From an uncultured Akkermansia sp. (lineage in GTDB: Bacteria; Verrucomicrobiota; Verrucomicrobiia; Verrucomicrobiales; Akkermansiaceae), in the NCBI GenBank assembly GCA_947624205.1, contig CANQJI010000005.1, forward strand, positions 1-56,604: a DNA stretch of 56,604 nt, read 5' to 3'. Below are positions 1 through 7,450 of this stretch, in pieces. Within the stretch, counting starts at the first letter, position 1; each line of letters opens with the position of its first letter. The position numbers and the translations under genes are program-made. Below the pieces are notes generated by a model that was not told the DNA's origin, did no database searches, and saw only the letters and a program-made list of their open reading frames with translations.

Positions 1-44
1 AGTATTCTCACCACCGCACAAAAAAAATTTACTTCCCCCCTTAA

Positions 45-93
45 TTATGGTTGACTTCGTACATAGGCAAACGCATTTCCTAATGCGTTTGCC
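45..93 (-). repeat. Terminal hairpin copy of the GGCAAACGCATT repeat family
   Basis: Positions 66-93 form a perfect stem (GGCAAACGCATT, four-base loop, AATGCGTTTGCC). Read on the minus strand it continues CTATGTACGA and then AGTCAACCATAATTAAGG. The same order occurs on the plus strand at 56469-56557, and the core is the left end of the 200-bp repeats at 13130, 14743 and 15843. It lies just upstream of the pseudopilin promoter and may also act as a transcription boundary; that role is inferred. Confidence 0.8.
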
Positions 94-114
94 GTGGCGC
101 TCTTTCGCGTGTGC

Positions 115-144
115 TTGACATGAGATTGAGGACTGTGGTAGAGT
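115..144 (+). promoter_or_regulatory. Promoter of pseudopilin-tilS pair
   Basis: TTGACA (115-120), an 18-bp spacer and TAGAGT (139-144). The ATG at 152 is only 8 bp past the -10 box, so the expected transcription start falls on or next to the start codon and the mRNA would be leaderless or nearly so. The same TAGAGT -10 box precedes the giant autotransporter at 41471. Confidence 0.55.
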
Positions 145-151
145 GACAAGC

Positions 152-913
152 ATGAAGGTGAGTCGTAAATTGAAGGGGTTTACTTTAGTGGAGCTCATAG
201 TGGTGATCGCTATTCTCGGGGTGTTGCTTGGGATATCTGCGCCGACGATATTTAGCCATTTGAATGCGGGAGATGTGGTGAAATGTCGTGCCAATATTGA
301 GCAGCTTGCCAAGCTCGGACTGAAGTACGCATCTGATATGGGGCATCGGAATTTATTGCCCACGAGTGGAATGGATGATGATGAAGATACGCAGAGAGTG
401 AATGAAGGTGATGGGTGGTGGATTTTAGTGGCTCAGGAGTTGGATTCCACAGTTTTGCCAAATACGAAAAAGGATGCAATGAAGGTAGCGACGATTTTTC
501 ACTGTCCGGGTGATAAGCGCGCTGAAGTGGTAGATGGAGTACTCATGAAGGCGACGACGAAAAATGTTTCCTACGTCTCGTGGAGTGATGGCTCAGAGGA
601 TCCAAGCAACCCGCATTCGCAGATTCGTACGGTGGGCAAGAAGCACTTGGATAATTTGCCGTGGTTGAGTGACGGCGAGCCGGTAAAGCGCAAAAGTGTG
701 GTGGATTTTGCTTCTTTCCGCAAGATGGTGATGCCCGCGTTGGAACGCCATAGCAATGCTATACTCGTGGCATACGCCAGCGGAGTGGTGCAGCAGCACA
801 AGGTAGATAACGAAGGGGAGCAGGATGCCAAAGAATTGTTCAATAGGATCAATCCGGATAAGTTGATTCCCATGGGAACAAAGGGAAGGGGAGGTTCCTC
901 CAAGAGAGATTGA
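152..913 (+). CDS. Type II secretion / type IV pilin-like pseudopilin
   Basis: This is a 253-aa protein with a classical prepilin leader. A short basic N-terminus is followed by KG|FTLVELIVVIAILGVL, with prepilin-peptidase cleavage expected after the Gly and a Glu at mature position 5. The hydrophobic helix (residues ~8-30) would insert in the inner membrane and pack into a pseudopilus or pilus. The body contains FHCPGDKR and ends with a NAILVAYASGVVQQHK stretch, resembling the ADGHV-type end of many Verrucomicrobia pseudopilins. I chose the ATG at 152 over a GTG at 143 because the first Met of the leader fits there and 143 lies inside the -10 box. tilS follows with no gap. No other secretion gene is in the window, so its partner machine is encoded elsewhere. 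Confidence 0.88.
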   Translation: MKVSRKLKGFTLVELIVVIAILGVLLGISAPTIFSHLNAGDVVKCRANIEQLAKLGLKYASDMGHRNLLPTSGMDDDEDTQRVNEGDGWWILVAQELDSTVLPNTKKDAMKVATIFHCPGDKRAEVVDGVLMKATTKNVSYVSWSDGSEDPSNPHSQIRTVGKKHLDNLPWLSDGEPVKRKSVVDFASFRKMVMPALERHSNAILVAYASGVVQQHKVDNEGEQDAKELFNRINPDKLIPMGTKGRGGSSKRD

Positions 914-1924
914 GTGGAAGCCGGAAACGACGAGTTCGTGTTGCTGTGCGGCAATAGATCCGGATTGCCGAGGGAGGGTGTAGTATTGGGATTGAGCGGG
1001 GGTCGGGATTCTGTGGCGTTGTTGAGGTTGCTCTTACTGCACGGAGTACCAGTGTTCGCCTGCCACGTGCACCACGGTATTCGTGGAACAGCAGCGGATG
1101 AGGATGCGAAGTTTTGTCGTGTGCTTTGCGAAAAATTCGGCGTGCCTTACGCGGAATATCGGGTGAATGTGCCGCAACTCGCAAGAAGGAACGGCAATTC
1201 ACTGGAGACAGAAGCTCGTTTACAGCGTCGACGTATCCTTGAGGAGCATGCATGTAAAGTTGGAGTGCGTACTATTGCACTGGCGCACCATGCAGATGAT
1301 CAGGCAGAGACGGCTCTGTTCAACCTCAGCCGCGGGGCAGCGGGGGCTCTTGGAATGCAAGTTGTGTACCGAGGGAAGGATGGTATCACCTGGTGGCGTC
1401 CTCTTCTGGAGTGCCGCCGGGAGAAGATCACAGCGTGGCTACGTGAACTAGGGCAGGATTGGCGAGAAGATGAGACTAATGTCTCGCCGGATGAAGCTAC
1501 TCGCAATAAGTTACGACTGCACATTCTGCCGGAACTTTCTAAAGCAATGGGAAGGGACGTCGTTCCTGCCATTGCCCGCAGTGCCGGACTGCAGAGAGAA
1601 GTGGCAGGAGCATTGGAGGAAGCTCTTGCTGCATTACCGATCATGGATCCACAAGGGCGGCTTTATCTGCCGTTTCTGGAAGGAAAAGGAGAGGCGTTTC
1701 GTCGCGCTGCCGTGCATTTCTACCTGAAACTTTGCGGCGTACCGGAGCTCAGCGAACGGTGTGTGGCAGGGGTATGCTCACTTCTTACACCGAATGCCGC
1801 GCTGCATAGTTACAATCTGCCCGGTGGTTTCACGGCGCATCGAGCGCACAAGCGTTTATTTCTGAGACGGAACAAAATCCTTGTCAAATGTACTTGCGTT
1901 CCGAGAAGAGATGGGCGCGCATAG
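914..1924 (+). CDS. tilS: tRNA(Ile)-lysidine synthase
   Basis: This 336-aa cytoplasmic enzyme attaches lysine to C34 of the tRNA-Ile with a CAU anticodon, using ATP, so that it reads AUA as Ile. The PP-loop ATP site is SGGRDS at residues 28-33. Other family landmarks are CHVHHGIRG (~51-59), LAHHADDQAET (~122-132) and the RNKLRLHILPEL segment (~201-212). It is shorter than the ~430-aa E. coli enzyme, so the C-terminal tRNA-binding part is reduced. The start is a GTG directly after the pseudopilin stop (TGA GTG), indicating translational coupling. Its 3' end overlaps the convergent ruvC gene by 41 bp. Confidence 0.95.
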   Translation: MEAGNDEFVLLCGNRSGLPREGVVLGLSGGRDSVALLRLLLLHGVPVFACHVHHGIRGTAADEDAKFCRVLCEKFGVPYAEYRVNVPQLARRNGNSLETEARLQRRRILEEHACKVGVRTIALAHHADDQAETALFNLSRGAAGALGMQVVYRGKDGITWWRPLLECRREKITAWLRELGQDWREDETNVSPDEATRNKLRLHILPELSKAMGRDVVPAIARSAGLQREVAGALEEALAALPIMDPQGRLYLPFLEGKGEAFRRAAVHFYLKLCGVPELSERCVAGVCSLLTPNAALHSYNLPGGFTAHRAHKRLFLRRNKILVKCTCVPRRDGRA

Positions 1925-2390
1925 GATCCGAGGCAGAGAGATGAGTGAAACCAATGGCGAGAGCATCCGCCGCATCCGGAGCAGGGGTCTCATCCAGCTG
2001 CAACATGACACGCATCATGAAGGCGACCTGCGTTTTTGCCGCTCCCCCTCCACCCACGGCTGCCAGTTTTATGCAACGAGGCGGGTATTCCATGATAGGG
2101 AGATTGTGGCACGCGGCAGCCAGCACAGTGGCGGCACGTGCAGAGCCCATGCTGATGGCAGTTCGGTGCGATTGTACGTAGATGATACCTTCGATGGCAA
2201 GTTCATCCGGTTGCCATTTTTCGATGAGTTCCTGCACCTTGCGGTGGATAGCCAGCAAGCAGGCGCTCTGCGGGAGCGATGCCTTCAGCGAAAGCGTGCC
2301 GTATTCCAGAGCACGCGCGCGATTATGATCCCCCTCGAGAACAGCGTATCCCGTGTTGCGGATGGCAGGATCGATGGAGAGCACACGCAT
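1884..2390 (-). CDS. ruvC: Holliday junction resolvase RuvC
   Basis: This 168-aa endonuclease cuts Holliday junctions symmetrically with RuvAB. The four acidic residues of the RNase H-like active site are all visible: Asp7 (VLSIDPA), Glu67 (LAIEGII), Asp139 and Asp142 (APDAADALAIG). Length and spacing match the E. coli protein. It is the last gene of a - strand run, 24 bp after the DEAD-box helicase, with no clear Shine-Dalgarno. The last 41 bp overlap tilS tail to tail. No ruvA or ruvB is nearby. Confidence 0.95.
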   Translation of the reverse strand: MRVLSIDPAIRNTGYAVLEGDHNRARALEYGTLSLKASLPQSACLLAIHRKVQELIEKWQPDELAIEGIIYVQSHRTAISMGSARAATVLAAACHNLPIMEYPPRCIKLAAVGGGGAAKTQVAFMMRVMLQLDETPAPDAADALAIGFTHLSASDPMRAHLFSERKYI

Positions 2391-2414
2391 GATCGTGGAG
2401 AAAAATGGAGTCGA

Positions 2415-3614
2415 TCAACGCCGGCGACCGTTTTTGACCGCAGGCCGAGGCTTGCGCAGAGGCGGCGCATCCCCATCCAGGAGGGCTGTGTATGCGTATG
2501 GGAAGTTTTCCAGCCTGCGCCGCTCCACTTTTTGATTGAGAAAGATTTCCACGCTCTTTGCAAAGTCCACTTCATCGGCTGTCAGTAGGGTGAAGGCGTC
2601 TCCCTGCGTTTCAGCGCGACCGGTGCGGCCGATGCGGTGCACGTAATCCTCCGGGTTTTCCGGCACTCGGTAGTTGATGACATGGGTCACACCGCTGATG
2701 TCGATGCCACGCGCGGCGACATCCGTGGCCACGAGAATGCGATACTTTTCCTCCTTGAAACCGCGCAGGGCAGCCATGCGCTCTTTCTGAGGGATATCGG
2801 AGTGCATCGCAATCACATCGCGCCCCCAGCCAGCTTGAGCCAGCATATTGGTCACCATGTCGGCCTCCTTGCGCGTGCGCGTGAAGATCATGAGATTTTG
2901 GAAAGGCGTCTGTTTCACGAGAGCCAGCAGAAGCTCATCCCGCTGATCCAGCCCAACCGGGTAAAAGGCGTGCGAAATGGTGTCCGCGACTTCTCCGCGT
3001 GCAATTGCTACTTCGTATGGATCCGTGAGGCACCATTTAGCAAAGCCTTGCAGCACCTGCGGCATCGTGGCGGAGAAGAAAAGCGTTTGACGACCTTCCC
3101 AGGGGCAGAGGTTCACGATCTTGCGTACGATTGGCAGGAAGCCCATATCCGTCATGCGGTCCACCTCATCAAGTACGAGAGTCTTGATTTCTTTGAATTT
3201 CATGTTGCCCCGGTAGAAATGATCCACGAGTCGTCCGGGAGTCGCCACTACGACATCCACGCCCTTTTTGAGAGCGTCCGCCTGCTGGCCGTAGCCCACC
3301 CCGCCATAGAGCAGGCCGATGGTGATATCTGTGTGGGCAGCGTAGGTGCGAAAGGCTTCGGCAAGTTGATCCGCAAGTTCGCGGGTCGGTTCCAGAATCA
3401 GTGCCTGCGGCTTGCCCGTGTGTTGCAGCTTCGTGAGAATAGGCAGGGCGAAAGCGGCAGATTTTCCTGTGCCGGTCTGGGAGGCTCCGATAACGTCGCG
3501 TCCTTCCAGCACGCGTGGAATGGCTTGCTCTTGGATGGGAGTGGGCGCCTCATAACCGCAGTCCTTCACTGCTTGCAGGACGGCCTCAGAGAGTCCTAGT
3601 TCTTCAAATGTCAT
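2415..3614 (-). CDS. DEAD-box RNA helicase, RhlE-like
   Basis: This 399-aa ATP-dependent RNA helicase probably works in ribosome assembly or RNA decay. Motifs in order: Q motif (APTPIQEQAIP, ~23-33), Walker A (ASQTGTGKS, ~44-52), PTREL (~76-80), TPGR (~125-128), motif II DEVD at 149-152 in place of DEAD, SAT, and HRIGRTGR near residue 325. The C-terminus ends in a short basic tail (KPRPAVKNGRRR), common in RhlE/CsdA-type helicases and likely to bind RNA. It lies 30 bp downstream of the metallo-hydrolase and 24 bp upstream of ruvC. The Ala-to-Val change in motif II is conservative, so activity is expected. The exact subfamily is not certain. Confidence 0.94.
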   Translation of the reverse strand: MTFEELGLSEAVLQAVKDCGYEAPTPIQEQAIPRVLEGRDVIGASQTGTGKSAAFALPILTKLQHTGKPQALILEPTRELADQLAEAFRTYAAHTDITIGLLYGGVGYGQQADALKKGVDVVVATPGRLVDHFYRGNMKFKEIKTLVLDEVDRMTDMGFLPIVRKIVNLCPWEGRQTLFFSATMPQVLQGFAKWCLTDPYEVAIARGEVADTISHAFYPVGLDQRDELLLALVKQTPFQNLMIFTRTRKEADMVTNMLAQAGWGRDVIAMHSDIPQKERMAALRGFKEEKYRILVATDVAARGIDISGVTHVINYRVPENPEDYVHRIGRTGRAETQGDAFTLLTADEVDFAKSVEIFLNQKVERRRLENFPYAYTALLDGDAPPLRKPRPAVKNGRRR

Positions 3615-3644
3615 GGCTATCAGGGTGGGTAGAAGGTGGGTTGA

Positions 3645-4277
3645 TCAGGCGATGTACGGGTTGTTGATGAGTTCTTCGCCGAGGGTAGTGTAAGATCCAT
3701 GGCCGGGGTATACCCGTGTTTTCGGCGGAAGGGAAGAAAAGAGTTTTTCTCGCAGCTGTTTCAGGAGTTCATCGAGATTCCCCCCGGGCAGATCTGTGCG
3801 TCCGATACTGCCTGCAAAGAGTGAATCCCCGCTGAAAAGAATTCCCTGTTCCGGCAGGTAGTACGCCATGCCGTCGGTGGAGTGTCCCGGCAGTGGGAGA
3901 ACGCGCCAGTCTAATCCCGCCCAGTTTGCCACGCTATTGGTTTTTCCAAGCGGTCTTTCCACGCTGAACGCCTCCGGTCGCGGGATGCTCCACATCGCCG
4001 CGTGCTCTGCCAGTGAAAGTGAGGAATCGCAGTCAAATGCGGCATGTATCGCACAGCCTGTGGTGCGCTGCAGGAGCGCGGCGTCCGCCGTATGGTCAAA
4101 GTGCTGATGCGTGAGAAGCAAGTGTGTAAGACGTTCCCCTGGCGGCAGAGAACGTTGTATCCATTCCGCAAAACCTTCCGGGGCATCGATAGCGACGCAC
4201 TCTCCACCCACACCGACCACAAGATAGCCGTTGCACTGGAGATCGCCACCGGTGTATGTTCGGACAGGAGGAGTCAT
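3645..4277 (-). CDS. MBL-fold metallo-hydrolase, glyoxalase II-like
   Basis: This 210-aa cytoplasmic protein has the metallo-beta-lactamase metal signature THQHFDH (His57, His59, Asp61, His62), a later His in LPLPGHSTDG, an Asp in FSGDSLF and the terminal PGHGSYT His. The order and length match the small YcbL/GloB-like hydrolases that cleave thioesters such as S-lactoylglutathione. The substrate is not defined by the sequence; a persulfide dioxygenase is less likely because the GRTDLPGG stretch is the glyoxalase II-like form. It sits 48 bp after ppdK and 30 bp before the helicase, so it is probably read from the ppdK promoter. Confidence 0.9.
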   Translation of the reverse strand: MTPPVRTYTGGDLQCNGYLVVGVGGECVAIDAPEGFAEWIQRSLPPGERLTHLLLTHQHFDHTADAALLQRTTGCAIHAAFDCDSSLSLAEHAAMWSIPRPEAFSVERPLGKTNSVANWAGLDWRVLPLPGHSTDGMAYYLPEQGILFSGDSLFAGSIGRTDLPGGNLDELLKQLREKLFSSLPPKTRVYPGHGSYTTLGEELINNPYIA

Positions 4278-4325
4278 GACTCAGCAGAGAGGAGCATATC
4301 ACGCACCAAATCCATTGGCAAGGTT

Positions 4326-7046
4326 TTACGATATTGCCGGGGCGTCCAGCGCTGCCTGAGCAGCAGCTATACGTGCCGTTGGCACGCGGTACGGGGAGCA
4401 GGAAACATAGTCCAGTCCGATCATGTGGCAGAAACGCACGGATGCAGGATCGCCACCATGCTCGCCGCAGATGCCCATTTTCATCTTTGGTCGTGTTTCA
4501 CGACCCAGCGTGATAGCCATCTTCATGAGTTTGCCGACGCCCCCCTGGTCGATGCTGGCGAAGACATTATTGCTGACGATTTCCAGGTTGCGGTAAACAC
4601 CCATGAAGGAGCCGGAATCATCGCGGCTCATACCGAGCCCCGTCTGGGTGAGGTCGTTGGTGCCAAAGGAGAAGAATTCAGCGGTTTGAGCAATATCGTC
4701 CGCTGTGAGGCAGGCGCGAGGAATCTCCATCATGGTACCAACTTTGTAGGAGATTGTGTGTCCCTTCTCAGCAAAGACTTGGGCAGCAACGCGATCAATG
4801 ACCTCTTTTTGTAGATCCAATTCGCGTTTGAATGCCACAAGAGGCACCATGATTTCCGGGCGTGCCTCAATCCCTTCCTCCTCCTCCACTTCAATGGCAG
4901 CCTCCAAAATAGCACGTGTCTGCATTTCTGTGATCTCCGGGTACGCGATGCCCAGGCGGCAGCCGCGGTGACCGAGCATGGGATTGAACTCCCGCAGTTC
5001 CATCACGCGACGCATGACGAGTTCCACGGGCAGGTGAAACTTCTGGGCGATATCCAGTTGTTGTTCCTTAGTTTGCGGCAGGAATTCGTGCAGCGGAGGG
5101 TCAAGCAGACGAATGGTAGCTGGTTTTCCCGCCAGGGTTTTAAAGATGCCCTTGAAATCGCTCTTTTGGAAGGGAAGCAGCTTTGCCACGGCTTGTTTGC
5201 GGTCATCCAATCTTTCGGAGAGAATCATGCGGCGCATGAAGTCAATGCGATTGCCGGAGAAGAACATGTGCTCTGTTCGGCAGAGACCGATTCCCGCAGC
5301 ACCGAAGGCAAGAGCGACTTCTGCCTGATCCGGCGAGTCGGCATTGGTGCGCACCTTCAGTCTGGCGGCTCGGTTGCACCACTCCATTACTCGTGCAAAA
5401 TCACGGTAGATGCCGCTCTTTTCCGGCTTAAGAGTTTTTTTGAGCAGCACTTGGATGATTTCTGAAGGTGCCGTCGGCAGCTCTCCGGCATACACCAGGC
5501 CGGCAGTTCCATCCAGTGAAAGATACTCACCTTCCTTGTAGGTTACGCCACCGATGCAGATGGAACGAGCCGCATAATCAATTTCCATGTCGCTCACGCC
5601 GCAGACACATACCTTGCCCATCTGACGAGCCACGAGAGCTGCATGGCTGGAAAGTCCACCGCGCGCGGTGAGGATGCCTTCTGCCGCAATCATGCCTCGA
5701 AGATCTTCGGGAGAAGTTTCCAAACGCACGAGCAGAACTTTTTCTCCTCGTTTTGTTGCCTCGATGCAGCGGGCAGCATTCAGATAGAAACGCCCGGAAG
5801 CTGCGCCGGGGCCGGCATTCAACCCCTTTGCGATAGCCCTGGCTTTCTGCACCGCGACATGGTCAAAGATGGGCGCGAGTACTTGATCCACCTGGTCTGC
5901 AGGGATGCGGCGCACGGCCGTTTGCCAGTCGATAAGTCCTTCGTGTTCCATCTCGCAGGCAATGCGGAAGGCTGCAATACCGGTGCGTTTGCCGTTGCGA
6001 GTTTGCAGCATGTACACTTTGCCATCCTGGATGGTGAATTCGAAGTCCTGCATGTCGCGGAAATGATTCTCCAGCGTTTTGCGAATACGGCAGAGTTCCT
6101 CGTATGCCTCCGGCATGACCTGCTCAAGGTGTTGCACGGGGGCGGGGGTGCGAACGCCGGCCACAACATCTTCCCCCTGTGCGTTCATGAGAAATTCCCC
6201 GTAGAATTCATTCACCCCCACAGCAGGATTGCGGGTGAAGGCCACGCCGGAACCAGAGCGGTCGGACGTATTGCCGAAGACCATGCATTGCACATTTACC
6301 GCTGTGCCCCAATCACTTGGGATATTGTACTTCTGGCGGTATGTGATGGCGCGCTCATTGTTCCACGAGCCAAATACTGCACCGATAGCTCCCCAGAGTT
6401 GCTCCCATACATCGGAGGGGAACGTATGCCCCGTGCGACGTTTTACGAGAGACTTGAAGCGGCTCACAAGTTCACGGTTGTCCTCCGCACTCAGGTCAGC
6501 ATCGCTCACATTCGAGCCGTAGCGTTCTTGCTTCAGCTCGTGAATGACCATTTCAAAAGGTTCCAAATCTTCGCTTACATCTTTCTGCACCCCCATCACC
6601 ACATCCCCGTACATCTGTACGAAGCGACGATAGCAGTCCCATGCAAAACGTTCATTCCCCGTGGCGGCTGCCATAGCTTGTACCGTCTTGTCGTTCAGTC
6701 CCAGGTTGAGGATAGTGTCCATCATGCCCGGCATGCTCTCTCGCGCGCCCGAACGCACAGAAACAAGAAGGGGCATTGCATCCTGCGCGCCGAAACGGTA
6801 ACCCACCAGCTCTTCCATGCGCGCGATTCCCTCCTGCACAAGCTCCGATAGCTCTTTCGGATAAGTCTGGTCGTTGTCGTAGTAGTATGTACATACCCCC
6901 GTCGTTATTGTAAATCCCGGGGGCACCGGAAGTCCAATGCGTGCCATCTCCGCCAGATTCGCTCCCTTGCCTCCCAGCAGCTCTTTCATCTTGCCGTTCC
7001 CGTCTGCCGTGCCGCCGCCGAAATGATAGACCAATTGTTCTGACAT
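4326..7046 (-). CDS. ppdK: Pyruvate, phosphate dikinase
   Basis: This 906-aa enzyme interconverts ATP + Pi + pyruvate with AMP + PPi + PEP, and either supports gluconeogenesis or acts as a PPi-linked glycolytic enzyme. The N-terminal ATP-grasp part starts GGKGANLAEM, with VSVRSGARESMPGMMDT near residue 100. The swivelling phosphohistidine domain has GGLSSHAALVARQMGKV with the catalytic His at ~468. The C-terminal PEP-binding barrel has the catalytic Cys at ~860 (GICGEHGGDP). Length is normal for bacterial PPDK. It leads a four-gene - strand run and has a consensus promoter and an AGAGG Shine-Dalgarno about 8 bp before the ATG. Confidence 0.98.
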   Translation of the reverse strand: MSEQLVYHFGGGTADGNGKMKELLGGKGANLAEMARIGLPVPPGFTITTGVCTYYYDNDQTYPKELSELVQEGIARMEELVGYRFGAQDAMPLLVSVRSGARESMPGMMDTILNLGLNDKTVQAMAAATGNERFAWDCYRRFVQMYGDVVMGVQKDVSEDLEPFEMVIHELKQERYGSNVSDADLSAEDNRELVSRFKSLVKRRTGHTFPSDVWEQLWGAIGAVFGSWNNERAITYRQKYNIPSDWGTAVNVQCMVFGNTSDRSGSGVAFTRNPAVGVNEFYGEFLMNAQGEDVVAGVRTPAPVQHLEQVMPEAYEELCRIRKTLENHFRDMQDFEFTIQDGKVYMLQTRNGKRTGIAAFRIACEMEHEGLIDWQTAVRRIPADQVDQVLAPIFDHVAVQKARAIAKGLNAGPGAASGRFYLNAARCIEATKRGEKVLLVRLETSPEDLRGMIAAEGILTARGGLSSHAALVARQMGKVCVCGVSDMEIDYAARSICIGGVTYKEGEYLSLDGTAGLVYAGELPTAPSEIIQVLLKKTLKPEKSGIYRDFARVMEWCNRAARLKVRTNADSPDQAEVALAFGAAGIGLCRTEHMFFSGNRIDFMRRMILSERLDDRKQAVAKLLPFQKSDFKGIFKTLAGKPATIRLLDPPLHEFLPQTKEQQLDIAQKFHLPVELVMRRVMELREFNPMLGHRGCRLGIAYPEITEMQTRAILEAAIEVEEEEGIEARPEIMVPLVAFKRELDLQKEVIDRVAAQVFAEKGHTISYKVGTMMEIPRACLTADDIAQTAEFFSFGTNDLTQTGLGMSRDDSGSFMGVYRNLEIVSNNVFASIDQGGVGKLMKMAITLGRETRPKMKMGICGEHGGDPASVRFCHMIGLDYVSCSPYRVPTARIAAAQAALDAPAIS

Positions 7047-7084
7047 ATCGTTGCCTCTTATGTTGGAATGAATAAAGTGGCGGC

Positions 7085-7113
7085 ATTATAGGCACGCTTC
7101 CTTGCGCTGTCAA
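7085..7113 (-). promoter_or_regulatory. Sigma70 promoter of the ppdK run
   Basis: On the minus strand this reads TTGACA (7113-7108), 17 bp, TATAAT (7090-7085), which is exact consensus. The leader to the ppdK ATG is about 33 nt and contains the AGAGG ribosome site. It is the strongest promoter visible in the window and fits high expression of a central metabolic enzyme. Confidence 0.85.
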
Positions 7114-7203
7114 GTCCCCATGTGACGCACAAATCTAAAATTTAGACTGCCGCCTGATAATTTTCCTGAGAGTCTCCGGATCATCTGCATCCCTTTTGAA
7201 GAC

Positions 7204-7221
7204 CGTATTTGGAATACGTAC
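7204..7221. promoter_or_regulatory. Palindrome, operator candidate 1
   Basis: CGTATT-TGG-AATACG followed by TAC. The 18 bases match the reverse complement of the palindrome at 7356-7376 exactly. It lies between the divergent ppdK and autotransporter genes, about 90 bp upstream of the ppdK -35 box. A binding site for a dimeric regulator is the simplest reading. Confidence 0.5.
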
Positions 7222-7355
7222 GTCAAGCCTTTTTTTTGAGTTTTTTGTGCGTTTATTCCAGTACTCCACTGGAAAATGTTACCTCTTTTGATGAGAGAAA
7301 TTGATTTGCTTGTGTTTTTCAAACAGCTTTATGTCAAATACTTATGTAATATCAT

Positions 7356-7376
7356 GTACGTATTCCAAATACGTAC
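7356..7376. promoter_or_regulatory. Palindrome, operator candidate 2
   Basis: GTACGTATT-CCA-AATACGTAC, a perfect 9-bp inverted repeat around three bases, about 75 bp before the autotransporter ATG. Together with the inverted copy at 7204 it marks the 7114-7450 gap as regulatory. No firm promoter was identified in that gap; TTGCTT-17-TTATGT near 7307-7335 is only a weak candidate. Confidence 0.5.
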
Positions 7377-7450
7377 ATTCTTCACGACTAAAGCGCGGCT
7401 ATCAGGTAGATGGCTCGCAAAGACAAACATACACTATTTCAAAGATAATC

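Noticed and set aside
7301..7450. Upstream extension of the first autotransporter
   Set aside because: It would bury the signal peptide and translate through the palindrome; the ATG at 7451 gives a proper signal peptide matching that of the second autotransporter.
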